Numbered from the stretch's first letter, positions 9,507 to 24,010 are shown. The stretch is 64,000 bases of DNA from Toxotes chatareus (GCA_016801885.1 CM028896.1:372001-436000), one strand, 5' to 3'. Program-made: numbers and translations. Notes: generated by a model not told the origin, from the letters alone.

Positions 9507-10816
9507 AGTGGTCAAAATAAACATCCCAAGAGAAGTTTTTCATCCCTTAATCTGTTTATGTGTTACTTCCAGTTTATCAAGAGCATCTACTGACCTCAAA
9601 GGGAGAGAGAGGGAGTGTGCGTGGGTGTGTGTGTGTCTGTGTGTGTGTGAAGCCCAGGAATGAAGGAGTCCGTGTTCAGTATGAGATGTGTTTGCCTTTA
9701 ACTGAGATAAAAAACTGCAGAAATGGTAGTTTGTCTACTCATTGAACAAAACCGTATCCTCCACACCTGAGGTAAATATGTCCAGAGTGTCCTTTAAATG
9801 CAGTTACTTGAAGCTGACATGAACACTCACTGATTTTTCATGTAAAAGTCAATTTATTGCAATGTTTCAGGGCCTCAGTATATCTCAAGCAAACTGTAAA
9901 ACCCAGAGGCAAAATGTTTACACCTGTTCCAAATGTGGGGTGAAAATCTTGCGGTCATAGAGAGTGGTGTGATACGATGAATCGGACCAAACATCCCACG
10001 CTCAGGGTCAGTGTTTCCTCAAAGGTATTGGGAATGGAAAAGCAAGTGGTTGACAGAGAAGTTTAACCCTCACCTGCTCTCAATGGTTTGTTTCGGAAAG
10101 TACAACAAATGAAAAGCTGTCATATGCAGCCCCCCTCGATTCCACTGCCGGAAAAGCAGTTTTCAGATGCCGCTAGAAGATCAGACAAGCTCTTTGTTTG
10201 AAGGATGTACTTCTCACGCTGTGAGGACAGTTGTATAATGGACTTTATCAAGTCTGAGAAGATCAGTCGAGGGACTCTGAGTAATCTCAGGGGGCCTGGA
10301 GAGTACTAACTCATCACAGGAGGCTTATATTACAGACAGGGAGGGTGGAGTTTGACAGACAAGGGCATTTTTTCAGGCAGGGGGGGTTTAAACAAAAAAA
10401 GACAAGCTCAAGTTGCATTATGGGAAGCGTAGGATCTTGTGTTTTTAGATCTCAATCCAGAGTTAAAATCATGATTGAATTTGAATTTTTACTTATTGAA
10501 GTTCTGAGGACTCAAAAGTTAAGAGTCAGTACAAGAGATTGATGGTGTGGGATTTCTGTGCCCCACCAGGCGTCCATATAATTTGCGTCACCATCCTCAC
10601 ATGCTGCTCAACAATTTTAAACCAGAGCACCGTCTGAGCACTTCTGACATTCACCTTCAGTTAAAATGTTAACAGCCTTTTGGCCAGAATGCACATTATT
10701 AGGTCAGGGTTCAAGAATTAAAAAAAAAAAAGGGAAGGAGGAAAATGGATTGCTGATAAAATGTGCAGGGAAAACCCTGTCTGAAACACAATATATCACC
10801 AGGGTGGAACCCCCGC

Positions 10817-10818
<2 letters not shown>

Positions 10819-10847
<29 letters not shown>
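10819..10847. repeat. (GT)14 microsatellite
   Basis: Uninterrupted GT run following a C-rich stretch. Confidence 0.95.
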
Positions 10848-12397
10848 ATATCATCTTAAATGACCTATCATGTGATTTGTTTTCCTGACTGTTCAGTGTA
10901 ATGTTTACTGATAACCAGCCGACACACTGATAAACTGCGACCAGTCAGCAGTTAGCTAAACCTCATCTCAGTCTGGGTGAGGTCAAAGTTCACCAGCTGC
11001 TTATCATCCATAGGAGGATTTCCTGAAGTCCTAGTTTAGCTACATCAGTGCAGACACACAACTGGCAACATAGCAACTGCCACTTAAGCCTACAGGGCTT
11101 AAGTTTGAAATTCAAATTCTAAATGTTTTCAGTGATTTCACTTCTATTGCTTTCAACTGCTTTTGTTTTAAACTCCAAAAGATGCTTCAAAGCACATCTC
11201 AAAAAACTGCATCTCCCGTTGATTGTTGTTGTAATCAAAGTTGTAACATTATGATGAAAAAGTATTTTACAAAAATAGTATAATTTTTCTGTAATATGTT
11301 CTGTTCTTGAAATCTTAATTTTCCCCCCTCAAGACATTTTCTATCATGTGCAAAATGTCTTTTTCCATGAAAAATATACACAATTATGATGATAAAATAT
11401 ACATATTCATAGATACCTAAATAACAACAGTGAAATGAACGCGAGCCTGTAGGTTTACCCAGTTTGCTCAAATAAATTCTGCCGTCAGATCCATCAGAGT
11501 GAAAATGTTGAATGAAACTGTGAAATACAAACGACCTCTGTCAGCAGGGTTACAGCATTTCCGAGTATCAAGATGAGTTTCCTCTCGCAGCAACATGCAG
11601 CCACTGACATAAGAAAGCACCAAGTAAAACATCATACTAACATGTGGTTCTCACAACATGCATTTTCCCGTGAAAAGATCCTGTGAAAAACGTCATGAAT
11701 AAACAACATGACTGCTTGACGAAAAACTTGTCCAAATTAATCTAAGAAATTACTCAAACTTTTGTGAATTCACTCTTACGCTGCATACTCTCCTTATTCC
11801 ACGAAGTACAGTCTGGCTTGTTGAAGTTTATGTATAAAATGCATTGCAGCTTTGAACCCTCTCACCCTAAAACTGGTTTCAGAGTTCTCCATCCTGAACC
11901 CTGCCCACGGTTGAAAGCCAGAGATGCTAATCGGAGAGCAGCTGTTTGACAGGAAGGGAAGCACAGGAGCTGCTTACATACCAGACTCGTTCAAACACAT
12001 TTCCTCCCTGGACACACAAACACACATACATACACACATACACACACACACACACACACACCAATATAAAACAATGTGATTTGAACTGTTGCTCATTTTT
12101 GAGATTGTGACTCCATGTTTTCAGGGCTTTACAGGTTACTGTTGAGTCCATTTTAAAGAAAAGTGAGCTTTATGGTTGTAGAGCAGGCTGTCAGATCAAC
12201 TACTGGTAAAACGAAACAAGATCAGAAAAACCTCAAAGCTAATCTGCCTCAGGCATGTTCAAAAAACACTGTGGGTGTTCGCTGTCTGCGCCCAAACTGT
12301 AAATGGAAGATTTATGAATGCAGATTACTGTAACCTCAAAAAATAGACCGACATGAGAACATTTTCTTTAGGGGGGATTTTTAAATATTTTCTGACA

Positions 12398-12612
12398 TGG
12401 CATGGTGGTTCAGTGGTTAACACTGTCCTGCTGCCTCCCACAGTCCAAAAACATGCAAATGAGGTTAACTGGCGTCTCTAAATTGTCCATGGGTGTGAAT
12501 GTGAGTGTGATAGAGTGGCAACCTGTCCAGGGTGTACCCTGCCTCTTGCACAAAGTGGGCTGGGATTGGCTCGATAAGTGGTCAAAAAAAAAAAAAAATG
12601 GATGGATAGATT
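12398..12612 (+). repeat. Teleost interspersed repeat, partial copy
   Basis: Reads tggtggttcagtggttaaca, then the 'acatgcaaatgaggttaact' block, 'aacctgtccagggtgtaccc' and 'gggctgggattggctc', and ends in a poly-A run and TGGATGGATAGAT. I know this order of blocks as a very common fish interspersed repeat; the head resembles a tRNA A-box. Long open frames on both strands here are products of the repeat. Confidence 0.75.
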
Positions 12613-15600
12613 TTGAGAAGACACCTAGAAAGCTGGTAAACTCCAAAAAACCCAACCTTAGTTGCTGAAAACATGTTACAGAACCGGAAAGATGAGCGTC
12701 TAAAAAAGCCTGTATTTGTTCTGTATGTAGATCCTCTGAGGAAAAGTTTGTAAATGTATTATCTGTGTGGGTTTTAAGGAAACTGAAACTGAAAGTAGTG
12801 CAACAGTGCGATGGAAAACCCCTGATCAAGTACATCACAGTATTCCTGTTCCTGTTACAACATGACGGAGGCAGGGGAATCCTAGACATTTGCTTTACAA
12901 GCATTCAGTCTTACTGTAAGAATCAGGACACGTATTTTGTTGATGTGTCCTAATAAAAAAAAATCACAGCGAGGTTAAAGTTCTGACCTTCGGCTTGAAT
13001 TTGACTGTGTTTACATCCACATTAGGTGAACACTGACACCTTGTTACTCACAGCCCCGTATTATAGAACAGAATGTTACTGTAGAGATTCACATTAACAT
13101 TAAACTAGAATAAATCCATTACACTCAATGTTGGTGTGAGATCCAGTGACACAGCAGAATCCTCCCTGCTGTTGATCTGCCAGGCCTGGACTGCAGTGAC
13201 TCTCAGGGCAAAGAAAGTCTACAAAACACTTGCTGCTGCTGACAGTGCACATAGCTGCGAGCGGATGAGGCTGAAAAGAGCCCTGCACCATCTGCACTGT
13301 TTGACCAACAGGAATGTGAAAACCCTCAAATTCAAGCTGAAGAACAACACTTCCTCATACTGATTATTTCGCGGTGTGTGTGTATGCGTACGTCAATCTT
13401 TGGTTGGAATGTAATTTTTAAAGACAGTGGTTGCATATAGATATATCGTGATACACAATTGTAATGTTTCGTTTGGGTTTACACACAAAACATGTACTGA
13501 AGGGAGCCACAAAAAGACTCTGCAGACTTGCTTTAACAAGCTCCATATGTCAGAGGGTTATGGTAGCCTGTGTGTAGCCTGAAAGGCAAAACTCTGGGCA
13601 AAAAAAAAAAAGGAAAAAAGAAAGTCTACCAAAGACTCCCTGTTGCTCACAGAGCTTATTGCTGCAAGTGCACGGAAGCCACTGAATGACCTAGATGCAT
13701 CTAGTGGACCTAAACTCAGAGAAAGACTGTAACATCACCGTGGACAATACAATGTGAATACTGAAGAACACAGACCCATTTCTTAGTCTGTCATGTGGTT
13801 TGTAGAGATGACTTTATTACACAGATGGCCTCTTTAGAAACCATGAGGTCATGGGGTTTTTTTAGTCTTATTTTTTTCCCATCAAATACCAGGTAACATC
13901 TTCATCCGCTGATGAAGACGATGTGGGATATGGCTGAAAGCTCTTAAAAAGCTTTTAAGTGGATATCATGGGAAATCCCAGCCGTCTAAGGTTATTCCAC
14001 ACATTTGTTGTATTGTTTTGTTCTGCATTGTTTTCTCGGGGGTAACTGTTTTCCTAATCCACAGCCTCATTTCAGATTTAATTGTGTGCATGTCACAGAG
14101 CAAGCACCTGTGATGATGTGCCACAGATTTCAACAGCTGCCAGGTGTCAGCTACATAAGTTTGTGTTTGTGTGGCTAACCAGAGCCTTTGACATGCAGCA
14201 AGCAAAATGTGTGTTTTAGGTTCGTATGTGATCATCAAGCCCCCCCCACTGCCTCCCCAGGAAATACGCATCACCCCGAGCAGATGCATAGGTTAAAGGT
14301 AAACCGCTGTCCCAGCTGCAGCAGATGCAGAGACATGTCCGACGTTCCCAGGAAACAGATACTTTCATATAGAACTGCATTTTTACAGCACGCTTCCTGC
14401 CCCCCCACCACCAGCGACCAACCACAACAGTTCCTCTACTGGTTCAGCTTCGCATTATTATTACAACTTTGAAATGTTGGTGTGAACACATGAATCAAAA
14501 CTGGGGGCCTGAACGCTTAGAGTGTTGCTGTTCCTCTTCCAGTGTGATTCATTTGTCCAGATGAATGATTAACAAGGAGTTAAAATTTTCATGTTACTGA
14601 AAAGTCCAGAGTCAACCTCCGGTACCCACATTCCAGCACAGCACTTGAGGTGACAGCTGATGCTGTTACAGATGACCTCAGCCTGTGGTGATGACTTAGA
14701 TTACTCATAGGATATGGACTAGTCAGGTTGTCAAAGGCTCATTTGTCACAGCAATATTGTGGAAGGATCAACATGAAATTACATCTTTGATGTGCTAGAA
14801 ATGATTTTCTGTGTTGCCATAAATTTGGATTTGGTGTGGGAATACCCGTTTGTATGGGTGCCTGGGGCTGGAGGTTTCCTCTGATTGGCGGAACCTTCCT
14901 GTGTGAGATGTATACATGTACGCTATGGTGCTGGTGCTATTTGACTTAATGAATTCTCCCTGAAGAAGGGCCAAGAACCACTAATAAAGTCAGTACAAGT
15001 AGCCATCACTGTGTGGGACTTTCCTTCCTTCTCAATACGCAAAACAGAACAGAAACAAACGGTCAGATTTTAGTTGACACATTTAAACACACACACCTGC
15101 AGCAGGGCTCTCATAGAAAGTTGAAATAGTAAAACCAGGTCCTCTTTTTCTACCTGTGGCTTCTCCTATGCATCATCACTAAGTTCCTGCGTTTCCAAAT
15201 ATGGCAGTGCCACTTCACAGGAAGTGTACCGCTGTCAGACTTCCATAGCGGCCGCAGGCAGGAGTCCTCTGAATAATGCACGTACACTTTGCCAATCTTA
15301 CACTGTGACTTTTCAGAGATTAAAAATCATTGTGTGGATGTGTTTCCTCTCTGAAAAGAAAAACCCCCCACAACGATAAGACGAAACACACAGTGAGTTA
15401 CAGAGAGAGATAAGGAGGCAGCCAGAGGAGAGATTCTGCTCTGGCTACATGCCCACCCTCCTCCTCCTCCCTTTCCTTGACACACGGCTGAAAATGAGAA
15501 CACGTTTCCTGTAAATACAGCCTTTTCTCTTCTATGCGCCTGACACAAACAAACCCTGCGGAGGAATTACCGTAGCAACAGCTGACACCCGATGTGATTG

Positions 15601-18600
15601 GGTTAGGGTTAGCACTTATCTTATCTCCACTGGAAAATAAACTGCATTTGTGTCTGAAGAGAGAAACCACCAAACAGATGTGATTTGTTTCTGATGTCTG
15701 CACCAGGCTTTCTTCAGGGCAGAGTGGAAAATAACCAAAAACTGACCAAACCAACCACCAATTGTACATGACTCTATGACTCGGTCCCATAGCATTCTCA
15801 ACACTACATACAGGACTTCAATAAATTACCATGACCGGCCCACAGTCTTAATCACGCGTTTATCATTGTAACCACGCCGACAAAGATCTATGTGGTGGTT
15901 TAAGTTGGAGGACTCGTCTGCTACTACACTGACTTTATCTGATTAACAGTTTTGATCTATAGTTTGAATATATGTCACAAAAAAAAAAAAAAAAAAAATC
16001 AAAAATGAGTGAAAAATGAACACTTTCTCTCAGATTTACCTTGTGACCCTTTAGAAGGGACCCATTCCCCAGGTTGGGAAGCACTGGATTAAACTGTCTA
16101 AATTTATATGCAGTAAAACTAGCTCCACCTTGACAAGCTACAACGGTAAAATGCAACTTACACACTGTTGCGTTGGTATTAACTATCTAATACTGTAATA
16201 ATATGCCAAATGAGACATTTTACTGAGCAACAAGCGCCTTTACTTTGATACTTTAAGCGTGTTCAGCTGCTCGTCCTTGTGCAATCTACTTCAGTTTGAG
16301 TTTGAATGCAGAACTTGTGTATGTCATGGAGAATTTTTAGATTGTTATGGTTAGAATTTTAACTTAAGTAAACCATCTGAGAATGTCCACCACTGTCCTG
16401 CTGCTCGCATCTCAGACATGTGCTCACATCACAAAGAGTTTAAGTATCATAAAACTGGACATAGGACATGATGCACTGCGCAACCTACTTGTTTGTGTGT
16501 GTGCGTGTGTGTGTGTTATAATGATTTTCACAGTGTTACATCATATTCAGCCTCTGTGATCAGGCCCCATTCAGTGCATAGCACACAGCTTCTATAATGA
16601 CTTCCCATTTTTTTTGTGTTTGTGTTGCTTTGCTCCATTCTGCTTTTTCCTGTGCTACAGTATCAAAGGTGTTTATTTAACCCTGTACTTTTGGAACTTA
16701 TAACACTGAACTGTTCTCCTAATTACATTTTTTTGTTAGGGACAAAGTTGATTCACATAAAGCTGACTTTACTTTATCTTGTTGGTTTTTCTCTGCAGCT
16801 TCTGAACAGCTTTTGACTGCACAGAGATAGAGTGAGCGTTGAAAGTACAGTACATGTCACTGCTCCTGCAGCACGTGTGTTGCTCTTCGGCCTGCTTGAA
16901 ATAGACAAGTTCCACATCTGGCGAAAGCTGTCAAATGTACCGAGAGCAAACGCGTACGTGTTTGCTTCTGACTTCCTGACTTCTCAAGAAGTTTAACTTG
17001 TTCTCAATACAACATACTGAGATGTGCTACGATACACATGGAGGCCACCAGATGAACAATTTTGGGTAACAGCATCAGCAACAACAAACAGCTTTCACTA
17101 TCCAGTCAACAGACAAAAATAAAGTTACGTGAATCCCTCAGTTGCTTCACTCAGCTCTTGTAATGGGGAGGAAACTTTACCAAATCAAACAATAACCGAT
17201 ACAGATGATGTAAACCTCCTTCAAAGTGGTTTTGCAAAGGACACCATACACCCAAGAAAAACAACCTCTAAACCACCAGTTATCCGAAACCAGATAAAGA
17301 CAGAAACCAACCTAAGCAACATTCCTTTACTCCCATAAGTCTTAGAACTGCTTACCTAACCAAAGAAGGTATTTGGGAATACATTCATTTAATAAGTAAT
17401 AAAAAAAGTGGACCTAAAGAAACAAGACAAAATTGATAAATAAAGTGAACAACAAAAGGCAGGCTGGGCTCAACAGAGTGAAAACATGAGTTCAAACTTA
17501 CATGACATCCCTCTGTTCCCGAAAGCACATCCTGACGCTGAGCTTGGAGTTCTGCACTAATGACTTCTTCCTCATGGATGGAGCGGACATGTCGGTGGAC
17601 ATGACACCAGCACAGCACAATATACCAGCATACTTTTTAACCGCGTGGAACGACGGAGGACGGATGTACGGTCGGATGGACCGAGGGTGGAATGGATCAA
17701 ATCACAGATTTGAAACTAGAGAAGCGGTGAGATGTGGAAGAACAGAATGAGAATACAGATGAATGAAAGAAAAGAATGAAGGAGATTAGTGGAGAACAGG
17801 AATGTAATTTGAAGAAGCCGATCGAACAATCAGTCTTGTTGATTAGAAAGTCTGTTGGTGGTCTGTGCCTCTGATACTCCGCAAGTTATTTCCTGAAGGG
17901 GGCCTCCGTCTCCAGCCCCATCCTCTCATTGGTTGACTGGCTGCAGTATGTTCCTTCCTGCTTCCTCAGAGCTAGTATGTGATTGGCTGCCGGATGCAAC
18001 CCACACCATTACACACACACATCTCTCACACACTTGGACAGACAGGACCTGAAAAAGAGGTTGGGGGACTTTCCATCCCTCAAGGCTGGAACAATACAGA
18101 GGTCAAGAGTGCCCAAATACACACACGCGCGCACACACACGCACACACACACACACACTCACATATATATTACACGCTTATGTTTATGAATACGATCTGA
18201 AACAGAGCTGTTCCTGTGTGAGACTGCAGGTGAGCCCTTGTGTTACTTTCTAAAGTGTGAAATTGTGCTGCAAGTGACCTCAACTGTCTACCAACCTACC
18301 TTCCCTGTGACCTGTTGTCTACTCCTTAAATATCTTGTATTTATCTTGTAGACCAAATAAACATCTTCCTATACAGATTAAGTACCTTCTGTAGAGGTGT
18401 GAAGCAGAAGGAATAATTGATATGTGAAGTATTTTTCACCCAACTGTAAATCCCTGCTTGAACAATTTTATTATTTTAATGATTGCCTCAGTGTTTCTTA
18501 ATCAACCCTATCAACAGACACGAAAAGTGACGGTTCTGCAAAACCCTGGATTACCTTCAATAACAACTTTATTTATAAAAATGTATTTCTGATCACCACC

Positions 18601-19489
18601 TGTGGATGGTCACTATGGTTTGGTTAAGAAAAGACTGTCGTTATGGCAAATAACTGGATGTAAACTCTGATCTCCTGAATGAAAGTCAGATTCACGACAC
18701 ATCCATCCACCACCCTGAGCTACATACACCCTTACCCCCCGGCTCACTACATGCATGGCACACTACTTCTTGCACTGAACGTTGGCATTGGACGTAAATC
18801 GTGGGCTTCATCAACACAGAAACACAGGAGGACCCCGGATGTGGATGCATTTTGCGTCAGCTCTGATTGAAAAGGTTTTGTCCTTAGAGATGGATATCAT
18901 ATGGTGTGACGCTATATTGTGATATTTGAATATTTATTTGGGGACCCTTAATAAATCAAATGGGTTTTTTTTTTTTTTGGCTCTAACATTTCAGTTCCCT
19001 TTCTCAGCGTCTTTCAGTGTGATTCAGCTTACCAAAAAAAAAAAAAAAAAAAATGCCGAAGATAAATGACATTTAAATTGATGTTACCACGTTACCATGT
19101 TGTGTATGCTGTGGGGATGCTAACATGAAGCCACAAGACCCAGCACTGAGCTAAGTGCATGAAACCATATGGTGCGACACTACATCATTTTGTGTGACAG
19201 GTTTTGTTCTGTGGTTTTCTTGTCACGTCAAACGATCCATTGTCATGCATGATAAAAACTTTCTTACACACAGATTAATCATTCATTTGAGCGAGCAATT
19301 TATTCTTGTATTTTATAACTAATTATTAACTAATTATTTCTTAGAATGTTCTCGAGATTTGTTTTTCAGAATTGATCCATTATTTTGAAAGGCAAAATAC
19401 ACAATCATTTGTGTGATGATTAAGAAAAATCCAATAATCCAATAATATGCACAGGGAAATGCCAGATCTCAGGATAGTAATGTCATGTC
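12613..19489. other. Gene-poor stretch, no gene recognised
   Basis: Contains poly-A runs (for example 15978-15998 and 19036-19053), a NotI-type GCGGCCGC at 15249-15256 in a locally GC-richer patch (15170-15560), a CA/CG-alternating run at 18119-18160, and a pair of inverted CCAAT boxes (ATTGG) near 17928 and 17981. Open frames here are short and show no protein family I know. Confidence 0.4.
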
Positions 19490-19570
19490 ATGTCATCATC
19501 TGCCGCTTATCTGGGTCCAGGCGCAGGTCGCAGGGGCGACTGCCGCCCAGTCCACAACGCAACGTAATGT
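19490..19570 (+). repeat. Fragment of fish CCGCTTATC-type repeat
   Basis: Contains 'catcatctgccgcttatctg' followed by GGGTCCAGGCGCAGGTCGCAGG. This resembles the 'CCGCTTATCCGGGTCC GGGTCGCGGGGGCAG' block that is widespread in fish genomes. Short and degraded. Confidence 0.55.
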
Positions 19571-22439
19571 CACAGAATTATGATAAAGCAAATTATTTAA
19601 GAAAAGTAAACTCCATGTTCACTTTATATACATTAACTTTAATGTCCCGCCATTTCAAATTCAGATTAAATTCCAATTCCACTACTAAGTCTAAATGACC
19701 ACATATATAGTTGTAAACCTAAGAGTGAATACAGCACATGATCCTCAATCTCCCATAGGAGGTCTGGTGACTGTGAAGGTCATAGCTTGTTTCACATCAT
19801 GGGTGCATTCAGGAACCCCTCTCATCCTATGGATAAGGGCCTTGTCATTCTGTTTCTCCACTTATTTTTCAGATTTTCCTTTGATTTGTCACCCCTCTGT
19901 ATTTATGTGTCATTTACACACCACGTCAAAGGGTGGGTAGGACAACGGTTTTACACCTAATCCCTAACAGACTGTCCGTGTGAAGACAAAAACATATTTG
20001 GATTCCATTCATAAATTTGACATTTTACTTACTATAAACGATGCATTTTTTTTTTTTTTCAAATCATCATCACTTCTGCATTGTATAGTGTGAGCTGACC
20101 TGTGTTACAAATTACCATAAACAACACAGTAGCTCACAGTCTAATTCTGGTTGCGAGACCTCTAACCAATGTCCCCAGCATCTAAAACAGCAACGTGTTA
20201 AAGGCAGGAACACTAAAGTTAAACTATAATACCATTTTAGATTAAAGGTGAACAGAGACTGTATCAGTTCCAGTCCTCTGTTTAAGCTTAACACTTAACA
20301 GAGATTACCATGGGTGTAGGCAGTCACCATGCTACTACAGAAGTCCAGTGTGGAGGCAGCAAAGAAAAAGCAGTTGTATGATCATCGGTCTGAAAATAGA
20401 AAATGTCGTCCCAGAGGGTTTTACAACCCGTATCTATTGTTATTGTCTGTAGTGTGAGTCAGTGATGTCAACTCTATGATTATAAGGGTGACCCTGCGGC
20501 TGGAGCGAGTCAATCAATCAGTCAGTTATTCTTCCAAGAATTGGACTTTGAACTTATTGGTTAAATTATTCCACCTCTGTAAAAGAAGCGTTGGCCCACA
20601 ACTGAAGATTACATCCTTTTGATGTGTGTCACGTGTGGAGTGGTAATCATCCAAATCAAAGGAGGAAATGATGGAACCCCACCCGACAATTTATTACATG
20701 GACACTGCCCCTTCAAACCTTACATCCTTGTTAATTACACAGGTATAAAGAATTGGATTAAGCGAATAACATGAAAGTCACAAAGACCTTAATCAATGAT
20801 GTGTTACTGCAAAGACTGGCAAGTCTGCTGATTAACCACAGAAAATGGAAGCTCTGCATCACTTCTGGCCAAACTAATGTGATATTCCTTTTACTGAAGG
20901 TTATTGGTTCCTTGTTCACTGAATCATCCACCCTGTCTAAAACCACCAACACTTAGTTTGTCATGAAGCAACACAACCGGAATGAGTCAAAGCAAAACTC
21001 TTTCTGGTTATGTTTTTTGACCCAACCATAGCAGACTCAACTCAGTTTCCAAACATCAGGTTGATGCAAACTCATTATCTAATCAGTGACTAATGCTTTC
21101 TATCACCAAATGTAGGGAAGATCTGAAATCAGTAACAAGCGGCTGTGAGGTCAGTGGTGGTGCAGTAAATGCTCGTCGAGCATCTCAAACCACTGACAAC
21201 AGAGCACTCAGAACTCATAAGCCTTCGTGAGTCATTCAGAGGTTATTGTGATTTTGGATTTGTCCTACAACAGAAAAATCATTGTCAACACCTGCATTGT
21301 TGTACAGCCAACACTGAAGCTCAGAGTGACAGCTGAGGGTAGCTTCATTGACTGATAGGAAGCACCTTCTCTTTGTCTTTGCCTCTTTTGATCCTACTCT
21401 CTTTTTTTTCCCTTTTTGCTATGTTTCCCACTTTCTCTTTACTCCTCTCTTTCCTTACTTGCATGTGTTGTACTAGGATCACACACTATATATTTTTTTG
21501 TCTGTTTAAAACAGGATGTTAAAGTGTTAGTGTTAGTTCTCATCAACAAAGTCAATAAAAAAAGAACCATGAAAGAGCTGAAAAAAGATCCACAAGCTAC
21601 TGTAACCCCACAGTTACCACCAGCATAGTTTAGCATGGCTCAAAACAGATATGTGGAAAGTGAATCCATACATTCCTAAATATAAACCTGCATGCTTTTA
21701 ACTTCCACACTAGAGTGACAGATGCAGCAGTGACACCTCAGAGGTCTGGGCGATGTGGGTGAAATCATGGTCAAAAAATAATATATTATGAAATCCATAA
21801 AAAGCATAAAAATGTACCAAATCTCAGAAATGAAAATTGTAGAAGGATTTTAAAATCATACAGTCACAATATGAAGCTGCAGAAAGTTGGTAAAATTAAA
21901 GCATTACCCTCCAACACACAGGAGCTTCAGGAGTGTAGCTTTTCTCTAGTTGTTTACATGAATGCATCCATTAAAACTCTGTACATTTAAACTTACACTA
22001 ACTCTGCTCAAACACTCATAGTTCTCACCTTCCCTTAGCACGTTTCTTGCTAATCCCACAGCTGTTTACGTGCTGTTAAAATCTGACAGATACTATCAGC
22101 AAGTGCCGACTTCTCTCTCTCTTTCCTGCCCTCTCTCGGTGTGTCTTATGTTGTTCCTCTGCCTTCTTTATTGATGATGGCACATGTAATAAATGTAGCT
22201 TATTTGCCGTGATGGATGTGAGGTTCAGCGAATTGGAAGCGTGACTCTGCACCATGGAAACCCAGTCTCCAGAAACCCAGCTGTAGTTACCCGGCCCACA
22301 GCTTCCAGTGCAAGTACAACACTAACACAACCAGCCAGTTCTATTTGTTATTGTGCATCTCAGATTTTTTTTTAACATAAATTCTCAGTTTTTATAAAGT
22401 TTAGTCCTCAGTACAGATAAAGTAACTAGGCTGCTTGAG
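19571..22439. other. Gene-poor stretch, no gene recognised
   Basis: AT-rich sequence with scattered T-runs. I found no coding exon, promoter or named repeat that I could support. Confidence 0.4.
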
Positions 22440-23577
22440 GAAGTTTTACCTTTAGTTAGCACATCTTTATAGATATGATCAGTTTCTACATAACAACAGT
22501 CTGAGACAGCACTGCTGAAAGTTACAAATGATCCTCTGATTGCATCGGACAAAGGACTCGTCTCTGTACTTCTCTTATTAGATCTTAGTGCTGCATTTGA
22601 CTCCATTGATCATTACATCCTATTACAGAGACTGGAGCATTTAATTGGCATGAACTGAAATGCTGAACTGCACTTAGCTGGTTCAAGTCCCAGTCATCAG
22701 ATCGATTTCAGTTTATACCTGTTGAGGATGAATCCTCCACACACAACACAACAGAACCATAAGAAAACATATCTCTGCTAAAATTCTAGAATAGAATTTA
22801 AGATTCTGCTCCTCACCTACAAAGCCTTTAATGATCCAACGCCATCACATATTAAAGCAGTCATAGTACCCTACTACCCCACTAGAACACTGTGCTCCTA
22901 GAGTGCAGCCTTACTTGTGTTTCCTGGGCTCCAAAACAGAATGGGAAGCAGATCCTTCAGTTATCAGGCTCCTCTCCTGTGGAACCATCTACCAGTTTGG
23001 GTCCCGGGAGGCACACACCCTCTCCACGTTTAAGAGTAGGCTTAAAACTTGTCTTTTTCATTAAGCTTATAGTTAGGGCTGGCTCGGGCGTGCCTAAATC
23101 ATCCCCTAGGTATACAGCTATAGGCCTAGACTGCTGGGGGACTTCCCATGATGCAACGAGCACCTCTCTCCTCCTTTCCATCTCCATCTGTGTACGTAAC
23201 ATTAAGTCTTGTTCGTAACTTCTTCAAACTGTCCCGCAGTTTTGTGCTGTCTCATCTCTCTTCCTGTTGCTTTCTGCAGGTAATTTTGCCTCCAGAGCTG
23301 CAGAGTCTGGATCTGTGATTGCAAAATACCTGCTGCTCCGATCCTGCTCTACACCCACTGCTACAATCATTATCAGTACCACTATTATTATTATATTATT
23401 ATTATCTCAATGTGGAACTTGCATGTATGTTCTCTTTTCTTTTGATTGCTCTTTTTTTTTTTTCTCAACCCAACCGACCGAGGCAGGCGGCTCGAGGTTT
23501 CTTCCTGTTAAAAGGAAGTTTTTCCTCACCACCGTCACCAAGTGCTTCCTCCTGGGAGACGTTGGGTTTCTGTAAAT
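22440..23577 (+). mobile_element. LINE (L2-like) reverse-transcriptase remnant
   Basis: Plus-strand frames read [18 protein letters not shown], then [20 protein letters not shown], which is reverse-transcriptase motif A (D..AFD), then LALSWFKSQSSDRFQFI. After a deletion comes RIEFKILLLTYKAFND, then APLLWNHLP-like and FKSRLKTCLFH-like C-terminal segments. The tail holds the 'cgaggtttcttcctgttaaa' block common in fish genomes. Several stops and frame changes show that it is dead and internally deleted. Assignment to the L2-like clade is from remembered family patterns. Confidence 0.8.
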
Positions 23578-23926
23578 AACATTATGAGGCATGCAGTCTG
23601 CTCCTGCTGTGTGTGCAAAATGCCCTGAGTTCACTTCTGTTATGATCTGGTAAATAAAATTAAAATACATAAAATTTGCTTGAATTAAAACCAACAGAAA
23701 GCAACATACTGCATGAACTGTAACAAGATACAAACTGAGATAGAAAATGACTTGTGTATCTGTGGAGAGCTGCACTTGCTGTGTTGCAGCTCTGTGTCTT
23801 TGTGACTAAGAAAACCTAACTTCCTTGCAGCTGTCTTTCAACATATCCTGTGAAAAAGCCAAACGGCCCGTAAAGTACACACTTTGACCAAAAATAAAAC
23901 TGTTGTTAAATTTGAATTAAACTTAC
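23578..23926. other. Intergenic or intronic, nothing recognised
   Basis: Follows the LINE tail. No coding or repeat signal that I can support. Confidence 0.4.
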
Positions 23927-24010
23927 CCATGGAGCGCTGCGTCAGCTTGTAGCTCCTCCGTCTGTGTCATCGGGAGTCTGAGCCCTGCTGAGCTCCACTT
24001 CAGCCCAGTT
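23927..24010 (-). other. Probable noncoding first exon with strong donor
   Basis: The minus strand ends CGCTCCATGG|gtaagt, a near-consensus donor. The preceding sequence is GC-richer than its surroundings, and an ETS-type CCAGGAAGTG lies just upstream. Strand and position suit a distal 5' UTR exon of sh3bp2, about 14.6 kb upstream of exon 1, but the link is unproven. The ATG at the exon end would be out of frame if spliced to exon 2 (an upstream ORF), and in frame if spliced to exon 3. The upstream boundary shown is approximate. Confidence 0.4.

Larger units (their letters stand above)
9273..12397. other. 5' flank or first intron of sh3bp2
   Basis: Contains pure (AG)28 and (GT)14 microsatellites, listed separately, and a CA-rich stretch at 12013-12061. 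The immediate upstream part (9273-9400) would be the exon-1 promoter or 5' UTR; I see no clear TATA box there. No coding signal recognised. Confidence 0.45.

Noticed and set aside
12410..12904. 164-codon minus-strand open frame
   Set aside because: Crosses a teleost interspersed repeat and its poly-A tail; no protein similarity.
22679..22700. tRNA-like B-box (GGTTCAAGTCCC) suggesting a SINE
   Set aside because: It falls inside the LINE reading frame (LSWFKSQSS) in the expected place, so it is coding remnant and not a polymerase III promoter.
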